Positions 37,016-46,738 of a DNA stretch of 64,000 nucleotides are shown here, in pieces (positions within the stretch are counted from its first letter, which is position 1; every line of letters begins with the position of its first letter). Both the position numbers and the translations under genes were made by a program. Source of the stretch: PSRJ01 sp963825305 (GTDB taxonomy: Bacteria > Acidobacteriota > Terriglobia > Bryobacterales > Bryobacteraceae); the NCBI GenBank assembly GCA_963825305.1, contig CAWGTA010000009.1, positions 496,001 to 560,000 of the forward strand, written 5' to 3'. The notes under the pieces are model-generated. The model worked only from the letters and a program-made list of their open reading frames with translations. It was not told the DNA's origin and searched no databases.

Positions 37016-39565
37016 ATGAAACTCACGCGCACTTCTGTGACGATGGCTCTGGCCGCGGTCCTGGCGGCCACGCCGGCCGGCGCGTATTATCATTACGTTC
37101 ATTACCTGCAGGCGCCGTTCAACACGCCCGCCTACGAAAAATTCGATCTGCGGCAACTCCCCAACAAGACGGTGACGTTCCTGGTTACCGATCCGGGTCC
37201 GGCGAAGTTCGGTGTGAACGACGACTTCGCATCGGTCCTGAGCCAGATCAAGCAAGCTGCCGCGGTCTGGAATGGCGTGAGCAGCTCGGATTTGCGTGTG
37301 CGTTTCGGCGGCGAGCAAGCCCCCATCCAAGGCTCCAATAGTCCGAGTAACGCGGCTGTATTCAACGACCTGGCATCCGGCGCGTTCGGCCAGGGAAATA
37401 CTCCGGGCGGCGACGTAGCGTTCGTCGACTTGCCCCCGGGCGTGTTGGGCCTGGGAGGCGTGACGGCATCCACCACCGCGGTGGATAGTCCCAACGGCCC
37501 GTTCTTTCCGGTAGTCCGCTCCACCGTCTTGCTGACGAACGACACCAGCCAGGCGCCCGGCCCGAGCTACATGGAGAGTTTCTACACCACCGCGATTCAT
37601 GAAATGGGCCACGCGCTGGGTCTGCAACACACGTTCGTGGGCGCCGCCATGTCTTATAGCATCATCCGCACTACGTCCCATGCGCGTCCCATCGATCAGG
37701 ACGATATCGCGGGACTCTCGGTGCTCTACGGCAAGGCCGGTTATGCGGCCACGGTGGGATCCATCTCCGGGCGAGTCACCTCGAACGGACAGCCGGTGAC
37801 GATGGCCTCGGTGGTGGCCATCACGCCCGTGGGCCCCGGCATCAGTACGCTGACCAGGCCCGACGGAACCTACCGCATCGACGGACTGGCTCCGGGCCGC
37901 TACTGGGTCTACGTGCATCCGCTGCCTCCCGACGCCAATATCCGCGGCCCCTACGATCCTAACGGGCAGACCATTCCCTGGAGCGGTCCATTCGAGACGC
38001 TGTTCTATCCCGGCACACGCGACCCGCAACAGTTCCAAATGGTGCCTGTGGGCGTGAATGCGCCCGCTACCGGAATCGATTTCTCAGTGGGACCGCGCAA
38101 CGCCGTGCCAATGTACGACATCAGCACCTATAGCTATTCCCCTGCCGGGGTGTTCACCAGGCCGGCGCTGGTCAACGCGAATAAGGGCACGGCCACCATC
38201 GCGGCGCAGGCATTTCAAGGCGACACTCCCACACCGCAATCCATCACCGTGTTGGGAGGGTTCGCGAATCCGCAGTTCCAGCCCTACAGTTCGCCGGTGG
38301 CCTTGGCTATCTACCTCCAACTGCCGCCGATTCCCAGCACGGGCCCGCGGCACATTCTGTTCAACTTCGGAAACGACATGTACGTGTTGCCCGGCGGGCT
38401 GACACTGGTTGGGAAAGACCCGCCGGCGATCGGCTCGGTGACAGCCAACGGCGATGGCACGATCACAGTCACCGGGACGAACTTCGGTTCGGACAGCCAG
38501 GTATACCTCGACGGCCTTCCTGCCTTGGCGCAGGCTCCCCTAAGCGGAGACGCCACCCAGGGTTCCTTGACGGTAACACCACCTCCTGGCTACAACGGCC
38601 AAAACGCCAGCGTGATCGTTTACAACTTGAGCGACGGTCAGAACTCCACCACCTATCAAACGCAGAATCCTCCCACATACAGCTATCCGGCGGCGAGCGC
38701 GCCCCAGATTTCGATCGCGCAATCCTCGCTGCCGGTGGGCGTAGCGGCGATGATGGACATCGTCGCCACCAACATGCAGTTTGTCGATGGCCAGGTCACA
38801 TTGGGATTTGGAACGTCGGATATCGCGGTTCACCGGGTCACGGTGCTGAGCCCGAACCACATCGTGGCTAACGCAGTGGTGGCATCGGGCGCAGTGATCG
38901 GCTCCTCGCCGTTGAGCATCATCTCCGGCTTCCAGACGGTTTTCCAGCCGGCGGTTTTCCAGATCCGTGCGGCCAATTCGTCGCTGCCGCTAATCAGTTT
39001 GCCATTGGTCAACAACGATCCGAACCAGACGATCATTTATCCCGGAGCGGTCATCTCGATTTTGGGATCGAATCTGGGATCCTCTGCCGCCAGCATTCAA
39101 TTGACACTGCACGGCCAGCCCGTACCGGTTCAATCCGCCGGGCCGAACCAGATTAACTTTGTCGTTCCGCTCCAGACACCCCTCGGTCCGACCACCTTGA
39201 CGTTGAACAATGGCGTCGCTACTTCGCCGGCTATCCTGGTGCAGATCGATACTCCGCCGCCGGTGATTACGGCCATGACCAACAATGCAAGCCAGGGCCT
39301 GGACGCCAACCATCCGGTTTCCAACGGCGACGTGATCTTTGCCAGCTTGACGGGCGTGGACCCCGGCGTGGTCAACAACCCCAGCCGCGTGCAGGTGACA
39401 GTCGGCGGCGCGCCGATGGCGGTATTGCAGATCACCGCTGCTCCGGATAACAAATCCGTGCAAGTTGCGCTGCTGGTGGGCCAGCCCTTCGGCGGCGCCA
39501 GCGTTCCCGTAGTGGTTGCGGTGGACGGAGTGCGCAGCAGTCCTTACACAATCGTCGTCAACTAG
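37016..39565 (+). CDS. Secreted zinc metalloprotease (matrixin-like) with Ig-like C-terminal repeats
   Basis: An 849-residue exported protein (signal MALAAVLAATPAGAYY). The zincin motif HEMGHALGLQH (about residue 195) followed by the M(S/T)Y turn AMSYS is the HExxHxxGxxH metzincin signature. A carboxypeptidase-regulatory-like beta-sandwich follows (GRVTSNGQPVTMASVVAITP, about 245-310), then TIG/IPT-like repeats, and a C-terminal domain resembling the Solibacter TIGR03437 family (IYPGAVISILGSNLG; QINFVVPLQTPLGPTTLTL). Substrate unknown; cell-surface or secreted. It is the larger member of a two-gene unit. Confidence 0.85.
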   Translation: MKLTRTSVTMALAAVLAATPAGAYYHYVHYLQAPFNTPAYEKFDLRQLPNKTVTFLVTDPGPAKFGVNDDFASVLSQIKQAAAVWNGVSSSDLRVRFGGEQAPIQGSNSPSNAAVFNDLASGAFGQGNTPGGDVAFVDLPPGVLGLGGVTASTTAVDSPNGPFFPVVRSTVLLTNDTSQAPGPSYMESFYTTAIHEMGHALGLQHTFVGAAMSYSIIRTTSHARPIDQDDIAGLSVLYGKAGYAATVGSISGRVTSNGQPVTMASVVAITPVGPGISTLTRPDGTYRIDGLAPGRYWVYVHPLPPDANIRGPYDPNGQTIPWSGPFETLFYPGTRDPQQFQMVPVGVNAPATGIDFSVGPRNAVPMYDISTYSYSPAGVFTRPALVNANKGTATIAAQAFQGDTPTPQSITVLGGFANPQFQPYSSPVALAIYLQLPPIPSTGPRHILFNFGNDMYVLPGGLTLVGKDPPAIGSVTANGDGTITVTGTNFGSDSQVYLDGLPALAQAPLSGDATQGSLTVTPPPGYNGQNASVIVYNLSDGQNSTTYQTQNPPTYSYPAASAPQISIAQSSLPVGVAAMMDIVATNMQFVDGQVTLGFGTSDIAVHRVTVLSPNHIVANAVVASGAVIGSSPLSIISGFQTVFQPAVFQIRAANSSLPLISLPLVNNDPNQTIIYPGAVISILGSNLGSSAASIQLTLHGQPVPVQSAGPNQINFVVPLQTPLGPTTLTLNNGVATSPAILVQIDTPPPVITAMTNNASQGLDANHPVSNGDVIFASLTGVDPGVVNNPSRVQVTVGGAPMAVLQITAAPDNKSVQVALLVGQPFGGASVPVVVAVDGVRSSPYTIVVN

Positions 39566-39570
39566 AGCGC

Positions 39571-39605
39571 CTTACCGAGCGGCGACCGTAAGGGAGCGGA
39601 GGCTC
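39571..39605. repeat. Family B repeat, half copy
   Basis: CTTACCGAGCGGCGACCGTA followed by AGGGAGCGGAGGCTCAG corresponds to the right arm of the element at 12912-13018. It lies just after the protease stop. Confidence 0.6.
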
Positions 39606-39613
39606 AGCCACGC

Positions 39614-40098
39614 CTACTGCTTCATCTGCGGATCCCAGTGCTCGTCGGCCTTGCCGTCTACGATGCGCCACATGTCAAACCAGGTGGTGGTATAGGGTTG
39701 GCCCTTGGAGTCCTTGCGCTCGGAAGCGGTCACTACCGTAACCACATCGCCATCGGCGAGCACTGCGACCACCGGAATCCGCAAATTCGCCGCAGGGTTC
39801 TTCGCGCTTCCGACATGCTTCAAAGAATTTGACAACGCCCGCGCGGCCCGAAGCTGCCAGCGGATTGTGTTGGATATAGCGTTCCGTGAGCCACTTGTCT
39901 GCTTGGTCCCAGTAATTGCACTGCAGCAGTTCCTTCTCGATGTGATACGCGGTCTGCTTCATCGCATTCAACTTAGGGTTCTTGTCGGTGAAGAGAGCAA
40001 TCCGGATCGGCAACGCCTTTCACCGGCTCTTGCGCGACGGCGGGAAGGCAGGTGCACACCGTGACCAACACGGCACCAAATGTTAAGCGAAGTTTCAT
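39614..40098 (-). pseudogene. SnoaL/NTF2-like secreted protein, two frameshifts
   Basis: The ATG at 40098 opens a signal peptide (LRLTFGAVLVTVCTCLPAVA). The frame then changes near 40000 to ALFTDKNPKLNAMKQTAYHI and again near 39830 to VVAVLADGDVVTVVTASERK, ending WRIVDGKADEHWDPQMKQ. Joined, these give a SnoaL-like cone-shaped domain of about 160 residues with the typical YIQHNP and W.DMWRI motifs. Its isomerase/hydrolase activity cannot be predicted. Confidence 0.78.
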
Positions 40099-40306
40099 GC
40101 GTACTATCGTTAGCCACGGCGCAATGCCCTGTCAAGAGGCGGGTAGCTTGGTAGCGGGTGAGATCCTTTCAGCGTGGCAGCGTCCGAGGACGATTCTAGC
40201 CGGCCGTCCCGAGGAAGCATGCGCGCGCCCAACGGTCGATCGCTCTACTGGCTGCATCAGCGACCTATCGGGGATGGCCGACCATTTCCACGACTTGAGC
40301 GTCACG

Positions 40307-41542
40307 CTACTCTACAGCGTTCCATTCCCTAAGTAACGCAACTGTCCTTTTTTGGCTTTCGCCGCCAAACAGCAGCGCATATCCCAAGGGCGTACATTCC
40401 ACGATCTCCCGCGGCCGCTCGTAAGCCCCGGGGAGCTTGACGCGAAGGCGGAGATCTGCACCGCGTTCAAGGAGTAATTTTGTTACCAGCACGCCGTCAT
40501 CGCCAAACTGCGTCACCGAATGGAAGATTGCCGTTTGGCCGCCTATACCGGCCTCATCGACTGTTGCGCGGGCATTGACGTCGGCCCCATGATCGAGGAG
40601 CATAGCGGCCGCTGCGACATTGCCGTATTCCGCGGCCACATGCAATAGCGTTCCTCCTTGTAGCAAAAGGGAACGCCCGCCGGTTTGGCCGCAATCGAGT
40701 TCCGGGAAAGATTGATTCACGACTCCAGGCTCGGCGTCCATCAGCTTCACCAAATCATCTAGCCGCCCGCGGAGCACTGCCAGCACAGCCAGCATGTTGT
40801 ACCTGGTCTCCCCGCCGGCCTGCAAGAGGAGGTCGATACAGGCGCTCAGCCGTTCCAGAGAACGCGCGTAACCCGCAATCAGATAGTCCAGAGCCGTGCC
40901 CGGATAGGCATGGCCGCTTATCTCGTATCCATGGTCGCGACAGTTCGGGTTTGCGCCATGATCGAGGAGCCATTTAAGAGATACCGGGTCCAGCGCCTCA
41001 CACGGGGCAAAGAGGATGGGGAAATGTCCGTGCCACAGGGCGTTCACATCCGCGCCGTGCGATACCAGAAGCTCCATCATCGGGATGCGATGGGAGGCGA
41101 GTGCCGCCCGCATCAGGGGTCCGTCGCCCCCTTGGTGTACGTCCGACCCATGTGTGATCATCCATTGCGCCATGGCTAGCCTTACGGGTCTCGGGGGCTC
41201 CCAAGGCACACGACATTCGGCAACCCACGTGAGCGGTCCATCCTTGCCGTAGCCAAGTGGTGCCCAGTGCAGCGCCGGGTTGCGCGTCATCATAGTCTGG
41301 ACGCGCACAATGTCGTTGGTATCGATCGCCTGCTTGAGTTGTCCGACCTCCTCGAATGACTCGACATGAGCCTTGAGCTTGGGCCAACTCGCAAACCCGT
41401 AGAGGCGTGCGATCTGGAACTGCGCATCGGCGAGTGATGCAGCCCCGCCTACCCTGAGCAGGTCCTTGGCTTGGTCCTTCAGATGGCGGAGATTGGGACG
41501 ATCCGGAAGAGGCCGTGAGGCCCCGTTTGGTTCAGTCGACAT
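40307..41542 (-). CDS. Ankyrin-repeat protein
   Basis: A 411-residue protein with an N-terminal helical region (RPNLRHLKDQAKDLLR; QFQIARLYGFASWPKLKAHV) found in Acidobacteria and Proteobacteria ankyrin proteins, followed by several ankyrin repeats (for example GGTLLHVAAEYGNVAAAAML, LLDHGADVNARATVDEAGIG). No signal peptide, so it is probably cytoplasmic. Binding partner unknown. Confidence 0.8.
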   Translation of the reverse strand: MSTEPNGASRPLPDRPNLRHLKDQAKDLLRVGGAASLADAQFQIARLYGFASWPKLKAHVESFEEVGQLKQAIDTNDIVRVQTMMTRNPALHWAPLGYGKDGPLTWVAECRVPWEPPRPVRLAMAQWMITHGSDVHQGGDGPLMRAALASHRIPMMELLVSHGADVNALWHGHFPILFAPCEALDPVSLKWLLDHGANPNCRDHGYEISGHAYPGTALDYLIAGYARSLERLSACIDLLLQAGGETRYNMLAVLAVLRGRLDDLVKLMDAEPGVVNQSFPELDCGQTGGRSLLLQGGTLLHVAAEYGNVAAAAMLLDHGADVNARATVDEAGIGGQTAIFHSVTQFGDDGVLVTKLLLERGADLRLRVKLPGAYERPREIVECTPLGYALLFGGESQKRTVALLREWNAVE

Positions 41543-41870
41543 AGCGACCTCCTTTCAACGAACCGCCCGGCGTCCGCGCAATCGGGCTGAAAGAAGGTTG
41601 CTGACACTTGAAACTGAAAGGTGGGCTTCTACCCTTTCCGCGGACCGGATGCGTCCTTCACGCTCGAAACAATCCTATCATCGTCCTCGAAATCCGTTGC
41701 TAGGGAGTGCCCCGGGAAAGGGTAAACGCCGGGACGACTGCGCCTGCACCACTCAACTTGAGGGAGCGAGAACCCTTGCTCCTTTACGAATCAATCATTT
41801 CCAGTTTTTTCACCGCTACAGTTGAGTGGGAACTGTGAAGTGTCATGCGAAAGTTGGCCAAACGAACACC
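41543..41870. other. Intergenic region, nothing recognised
   Basis: About 330 bases between a minus-strand ankyrin gene and the end of a minus-strand amidohydrolase. It contains short inverted segments (for example CCCCGGGAAAGGG) but no gene, tRNA or clear terminator. The promoter for the ankyrin gene should lie here. Confidence 0.35.
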
Positions 41871-42731
41871 TTAGCTGGCCAGCTTCAACAGACGTACGGC
41901 ATTCTCTTTCAAGATGAGCGGACGGACTTCGTCGCGGATGGCGATCTTCTCGAAGTCCGCCATCCATCGATCGGGAGTGATGAGCGGGTAGTCCGAACCG
42001 AACAGCATCTTATGCTTCAGCAGAGTGTTGGCGTACTGAATCAGGATCGGCGAGAAGTATTTGGGCGACCATCCCGAGAGATCGATGTAGACCTGTGGCT
42101 TGTGCAGGCAAACGGAGATGGCTTCGTCCTGCCACGGAAATGAAGGGTGCGCCATGATGATCGGCATGTCCGGGAAATCGACGGCCACATCGTCGATATC
42201 CATGGGATGGCCGTACTTCAAGCGGACGCCGCCGCCACCTGGCATGCCCGTGCCGATTCCACTATGGCCGGTATGAAAAATCACCGGCAGGCGCGCTTCA
42301 TTGATCACCTCATAGAACGGGTATGCAATGCGGTCGTTGGCATGGAACTTCTGCAACGGCGGATGGAGCTTGAAGCCGCGCACGCCCAGTTTGACCAGAC
42401 GGCGGGCTTCCGTCACCGCCTCTGGGCCGCGCGTGGGATCGACACTGGCGAAGGCCAGCATGATGTCGGAATTTTCCGCCGCCAGCGCCGCCACGTCGTC
42501 ATTGGGAACCTGGGGCCTGCCGGTGAGCCGCTCGTCCACGGAGAACACTACGCAGCCGATATTCCGCGAGCGATAATATTGAGCCAACTCTTGCGGCGTT
42601 GCCCGCTTGCCGCTTTCCCCAAAATATTTCTTGGCCGCCTCATCGGCAGCGTTGCCGGTGTCCGATTCAATGTGGACGTGCGTATCGATGGCGACGAGCG
42701 CTTCTGCGTTTAACCGCTTGTGAGTTTCCAT
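41871..42731 (-). CDS. Amidohydrolase 2 family (ACMSD-like) metal-dependent hydrolase/decarboxylase
   Basis: A 286-residue TIM-barrel protein. IDTHVHI near the start carries the HxH metal ligands, FHTGHSGIG (about residue 155) and AHPSFPW (about 195) supply further ligands, and FGSDYPL (about 250) has the catalytic Asp. The family includes ACMSD and gamma-resorcylate decarboxylases as well as hydrolases, so the substrate is unknown. The start at 42731 follows directly after a family A repeat upstream. Confidence 0.82.
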   Translation of the reverse strand: METHKRLNAEALVAIDTHVHIESDTGNAADEAAKKYFGESGKRATPQELAQYYRSRNIGCVVFSVDERLTGRPQVPNDDVAALAAENSDIMLAFASVDPTRGPEAVTEARRLVKLGVRGFKLHPPLQKFHANDRIAYPFYEVINEARLPVIFHTGHSGIGTGMPGGGGVRLKYGHPMDIDDVAVDFPDMPIIMAHPSFPWQDEAISVCLHKPQVYIDLSGWSPKYFSPILIQYANTLLKHKMLFGSDYPLITPDRWMADFEKIAIRDEVRPLILKENAVRLLKLAS

Positions 42732-42768
42732 AGCCGGAAGAAACTATTGTAGTGCCGCAGAAATCTCA

Positions 42769-42843
42769 TGGGGCGGACGATCGGTTTCCGTCGTCTGCCC
42801 GCGGCGCACACGACAGACCACAAACGACGATGGTCTGTCCCAC
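42769..42843. repeat. Palindromic dispersed repeat, family A
   Basis: GGGGCGGACGATCGGTTTCC is, on the other strand, the end of the repeat at 9189-9266; the right arm ends GGTCTGTCCCAC. It lies between divergently oriented genes, about 30 bases from the second gene's start. Confidence 0.75.
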
Positions 42844-42871
42844 GGACGGCTATTATTAGGAGACGGCTACC

Positions 42872-43747
42872 ATGTCTGAGCGCATTGGCGTGCTTCATCC
42901 CGGAGAGATGGGCGTGGCGGTCGCAACCACTGCCCGAAACAGCGGCTATGAAGTCTACTGGACTTCTGAGGGTAGGAGCCCCGAGACGTGCCGGCGCGCG
43001 GCCGCCGCGGGGCTCGCCGATGCAGGCACTCTGCGGCGGATGATCGAGCTCTGCCCGGTGATTGTCAGCGTCTGCCCGCCCGAGTTCGCGGAGGAATTGG
43101 CGGGCGAAGTGATCGGGCTGGGTTACCGGGGCCTCTACATCGATGCCAACGCCATCTCGCCCGAGCGCGTCCGCCGCATGGGCGAATGCATGGCGAGCCA
43201 TGGGATCCGGTTCGTCGACGCGTGCATCATCGGACTGCCGGCGACCACTCGCGGCGAAACCTGGCTCTATCTTTCGGGACCCAGCGCCGCCGATGCGGTG
43301 GCCTGTTTTTCCGGCGGGCCGCTGGAGGTGGAGGTGCTGGCGGGCGATATCGGACAGGCCTCGGCGCTGAAGATGTGTTTCGCGGCCCACACGAAAGGGC
43401 TGGCGGCATTGCGGGCGGCCGTGCTCGGCGCGGCGGATGAACTCGGCGTGCTGGGCGATTTGCAGCGGCAATGGGAGCGCACGGGGCCAACCTTCGCCGC
43501 GGCCGTCGGGTCGCTCCAGCACACGGCGCCTAAGGCATGGCGTTTCGTTGCCGAAATGAAGGAGATCGCAGCGACATTCGAAGCGGCGGGAATGCCGGGA
43601 GAATTTCATCTGGCCGCCGCTGAGATTTTTGCGCGGCTGGCGCCTTTCAAAGGCGGGGGGAAGCCTGAGCTGCGTGCGGCGTTGGAGAAGCTGCGTGTCA
43701 CTGGGCAGGGCATGGCCCCGCCCCACAATCCTAAACTGGTTCGGTAA
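42872..43747 (+). CDS. 6-phosphogluconate-dehydrogenase-like NAD(P) oxidoreductase
   Basis: A 291-residue protein with an N-terminal Rossmann fold (IGVLHPGEMGVAVATTARNS) related to 3-hydroxyisobutyrate and 6-phosphogluconate dehydrogenases, and a C-terminal helical DUF1932-type domain. The glycine loop is GEMGVAV, and FVDACIIGLP corresponds to the substrate loop in place of DAPVSGG. Substrate unknown. AGGAGACGGCTACC precedes the ATG. The 3' end overlaps the convergent hybrid kinase by 17 bases. Confidence 0.8.
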   Translation: MSERIGVLHPGEMGVAVATTARNSGYEVYWTSEGRSPETCRRAAAAGLADAGTLRRMIELCPVIVSVCPPEFAEELAGEVIGLGYRGLYIDANAISPERVRRMGECMASHGIRFVDACIIGLPATTRGETWLYLSGPSAADAVACFSGGPLEVEVLAGDIGQASALKMCFAAHTKGLAALRAAVLGAADELGVLGDLQRQWERTGPTFAAAVGSLQHTAPKAWRFVAEMKEIAATFEAAGMPGEFHLAAAEIFARLAPFKGGGKPELRAALEKLRVTGQGMAPPHNPKLVR

Positions 43748-46223
43748 CCTTCGCCGGCGCCCACTTCTTTACCGTCTGCACCAGCGCATCCATCTTCACG
43801 GGCTTGGTGATGAAATCGTCCATGCCGGCAGCCAGGCATTGCTCGCGATAGCCTTCCATTACATCGGCGGTCATCGCCACAATCGGAGTGTGGCGCCCGC
43901 CTGACTCGCGGCGGCGGATGGCGATGACTGCTTCGTAGCCGTCCATCTCGGGCATGTGGCAGTCCATGAAGACCAGGTCATAGGGCAGCATTTTCACCAT
44001 CTCCACAGCTTCCCGCCCGTTGCCCGCCACGTCCACGCGCAGCCCCAGCTTCTCCAGCATCCGTACCGCAACCTTCTGGTTGACGACATTGTCCTCAGCA
44101 ACCAGTACACGCACCGAGGACCGCGCCGCAACACCCTTGGCTTTAGGAACGGCCGGTTCGAGCTGATCGAGCACGCCTGGTTGCAGACGCTTCGACCATG
44201 CGGTGGCCAGCGAGTTCATCAACACGGACTGCCTCACCGGCTTAAGCAGGCAGGCATCCACGCTGGTCCCTTCGATTTCCTTCGCTCCGTTCCAGTTGCT
44301 CATGGAGGTCAACAGAATCACGATGGCGCCGCTAAGCGCCGGATCCACCTTGATAGCCGCCGCCAGTTCCGCTCCGTCGGTGACGGGCATACGATAGTCG
44401 GCCACCACAAAATGATAAGGGTCGCCTTGCTCGTGCGCCGTCCGGGCTGCCCGTAGGGCTTCCGCAGCCGAAGAGCAGCTTTCGTTCCGCATCCCCCAAC
44501 TGGAAATCTGTTCGTGCAAGACGCGGCGATTGACTTCGTTGTCATCCACGATCAGGACTCGCAGGCCCGCCAGGTCGGCAGGCACCGCCGGGATCTCGGA
44601 TTGGCCGTCGAGAATCAGGGGCAGCGTGAACCAGAATTTCGAACCCAGCCCCAGGGTGCTCTCGACGTGTATGGAGCCGCCCATGCGCTCCACCAGTTGC
44701 TTGCAGATGGCCAGCCCCAAGCCCGTCCCGCCAAAGCGGCGGCCGATCGACTCATCGGCCTGGGTGAATTTGGAAAACAGGCGCCCCATGGATTCCGAGG
44801 AAATCCCGATGCCGGTGTCCGTCACGGAAATTCGCATGTGGGCGGTCTGGGCGCCGCGCCGTTCGCATTCCACCGCGATGAGAACGTAGCCGGTGGTCGT
44901 GAATTTGAGCGCATTTCCCGCCAGGTTGGTGACCACCTGACGAATCCGGCTGGCATCCCCCATAAATCTGCGCGGCAGGCCGGCCGCGTATTGCAGCACC
45001 AGCTCGATGTCCTTTTCCTCGGCCTCCTGAGCCAACATTTCGACCACTTCTTCCACCACCTGGGACAGGTCCAAAGGAAAGGATTCGATGGCCAGTTTAC
45101 CGGCCTCGATCTTGGAGAAGTCCAGAATGTCGTTCACCAGGCTCAGCAAGACCTCGCCGGAGCTGCGAACGGTTTCGGCGTATTCGCGTTGTTCGGAAGT
45201 AAGGTCGGTATCGAGCAGCAGGCCCGTCATTCCGATCACGCCGTTCAAGGGCGTACGGATCTCGTGACTCATGTTGGCCAGAAAATCGCTCTTGGCGCGG
45301 TTCGCGGCTTCTGCCTGCCACCTGGCGATGCGCAGCCGGCGGAACATCCAGATGGTCACCAGCAGCGTGGGAACGAGCGCCGCCAGGACGCTGAGACAAA
45401 CCAGCTCATACTGACGCGCGCGGTCGTATGCGAAGATCGTGCTGGCTTCACCGGTCATGCGCGTGTTCCACCGAAAATCGATCGCGGCGAGACTGCCGTC
45501 GGTGGTCATTCTCCCGATTTCGTTGCGCAACGCATCGGCGGCGGCCTCGGCCTCACGGTTTTGCCGGTTGGCCGCCACGCCGTAGCCGAAGGTGGCTCCG
45601 GGTATGGGAAGAACGCGCAGGGGCCGGTCCAGGCAGTGGGTTTTCTGCGGGTCGATGATGGCGTTGAGATTGATCAGGCCGGCTTCCGCCGTTCCACCGC
45701 ACACCGCCATCACGACGTCGGACGAGCGCGGAACGGAAACCGTGGTCACGCCATGAAAATATTGGCGTGCGATGCGGGCGTCGCTGGCAATTCCGGTCGC
45801 CACGGCGAGCCGCTTCCCGGAGAGATCCGGAGGCCAAACTGCCGAGCGTGAGTTCGGAAGCGCCACGGCATATGTGATCTCGCCCCACGGCGGAGTGATG
45901 TAAAGGAAGGCGTGGCGTTCGGGAAAGTTTACAACCAGCGGCCAGAGATCCACATGCCTGGAGGCTAACGCTTGCTCGGATCCCTCCGGCGCATAGACCC
46001 ATTGCAAACGAATGTGGCGACGTTGGGCGGCCGCCATGATGAGGTCGACCGCCGGACCCGTGGGGTTACCGTACTCGTCGGGAGCCTGATAGAAGGCCGC
46101 GGTCTGAAATCCAAGTTTGAAGGTTCGCTCTGTTTGCCCCGAAGCAAAAAGGAAAGGAGCCCCGGCGGGGATCGCCAGGACAAACGCCGAAGCGATCAAT
46201 GGCCAGGCGAGCGTTGACTTCAC
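43731..46223 (-). CDS. Hybrid sensor histidine kinase with periplasmic solute-binding domain and two receivers
   Basis: An 830-residue inner-membrane kinase. It starts at GTG 46223 with a signal/anchor, then a periplasmic SBP_bac_3-like sensor (about 30-270: FKLGFQTAAFYQAPDEYGNP), one transmembrane helix (LVCLSVLAALVPTLLVTIWM), HisKA with NMSHEIRTPLNGV (phospho-His about 320), a HATPase domain (NLAGNALKF; GTGLGLAICK), and two receivers with Asp in VVADYRMP and FMDCHMPEMDG. The ligand is probably an amino acid or small organic molecule. It overlaps the upstream receiver gene by 4 bases. Confidence 0.92.
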   Translation of the reverse strand: MKSTLAWPLIASAFVLAIPAGAPFLFASGQTERTFKLGFQTAAFYQAPDEYGNPTGPAVDLIMAAAQRRHIRLQWVYAPEGSEQALASRHVDLWPLVVNFPERHAFLYITPPWGEITYAVALPNSRSAVWPPDLSGKRLAVATGIASDARIARQYFHGVTTVSVPRSSDVVMAVCGGTAEAGLINLNAIIDPQKTHCLDRPLRVLPIPGATFGYGVAANRQNREAEAAADALRNEIGRMTTDGSLAAIDFRWNTRMTGEASTIFAYDRARQYELVCLSVLAALVPTLLVTIWMFRRLRIARWQAEAANRAKSDFLANMSHEIRTPLNGVIGMTGLLLDTDLTSEQREYAETVRSSGEVLLSLVNDILDFSKIEAGKLAIESFPLDLSQVVEEVVEMLAQEAEEKDIELVLQYAAGLPRRFMGDASRIRQVVTNLAGNALKFTTTGYVLIAVECERRGAQTAHMRISVTDTGIGISSESMGRLFSKFTQADESIGRRFGGTGLGLAICKQLVERMGGSIHVESTLGLGSKFWFTLPLILDGQSEIPAVPADLAGLRVLIVDDNEVNRRVLHEQISSWGMRNESCSSAAEALRAARTAHEQGDPYHFVVADYRMPVTDGAELAAAIKVDPALSGAIVILLTSMSNWNGAKEIEGTSVDACLLKPVRQSVLMNSLATAWSKRLQPGVLDQLEPAVPKAKGVAARSSVRVLVAEDNVVNQKVAVRMLEKLGLRVDVAGNGREAVEMVKMLPYDLVFMDCHMPEMDGYEAVIAIRRRESGGRHTPIVAMTADVMEGYREQCLAAGMDDFITKPVKMDALVQTVKKWAPAKVTEPV

Positions 46224-46624
46224 GTATAGGAATCCGGCTGGCTGCGGTCGAGATACTCGCGAATACGGAGGCCCATCGTTCGGGTGTCGATCGGTTTAGT
46301 CAAATAGCCGTCAAATCCAGCCTCAAGTGCGCGCTCCTCGCCGGCCTTCATCGCCAAAGCCGTGAGGGCAACCATGGGGATGTCGCGTATACGAGCGTCT
46401 TGCCTCACCCGCCTCGCCAGCTCGAAACCGTCGATGACGGGCATCTGAATGTCCGACAGAATGAGGTCGGGATGCAGAGTCTGGAGCTTCTCCAGCGCCT
46501 GCTCACCATCCTCAGCGGTCTCGATGGTGTAACCCTCACGCTTCAGGATCGCTCCTGCCAGCTTCAGGTTCACGGGCACGTCATCTACGATGAGAATGGT
46601 TTCGCCGGCCATGGGCTCGCGCAT
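46220..46624 (-). CDS. Single-domain response regulator (CheY/DivK-like)
   Basis: A 134-residue receiver: ILIVDDVPVN, phospho-acceptor Asp in LILSDIQMP, Thr/Ala switch in MVALTALAM and Lys in YLTKPID. No output domain. Its TGA overlaps the GTG of the hybrid kinase, so it is its likely partner. M1 at 46624 or ATG at 46612 (MAGETILIV) are both possible starts; the second is closer to the domain edge. Confidence 0.88.
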   Translation of the reverse strand: MREPMAGETILIVDDVPVNLKLAGAILKREGYTIETAEDGEQALEKLQTLHPDLILSDIQMPVIDGFELARRVRQDARIRDIPMVALTALAMKAGEERALEAGFDGYLTKPIDTRTMGLRIREYLDRSQPDSYT

Positions 46625-46738
46625 CCGTCACTGCTGCAATCAATGCAGGCCCCAGTATGGGGCACGCCGTGTTGCACTGCAATGCTAACTTCGGTCTATT
46701 GTTAGGTTTACAGCGTTGACAAGGGTTAGTAGAAGAAA

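Noticed and set aside
42872..43747. 3-hydroxyisobutyrate dehydrogenase (mmsB) of valine catabolism
   Set aside because: The DAPVSGG-type substrate motif and the catalytic Lys context of that enzyme are not seen, and it is about 8 kb from mmsA; the C-terminal domain looks DUF1932-like.
44514..45851. Plus-strand frame of 445 codons
   Set aside because: Antisense shadow of the hybrid histidine kinase, whose domains are clear.
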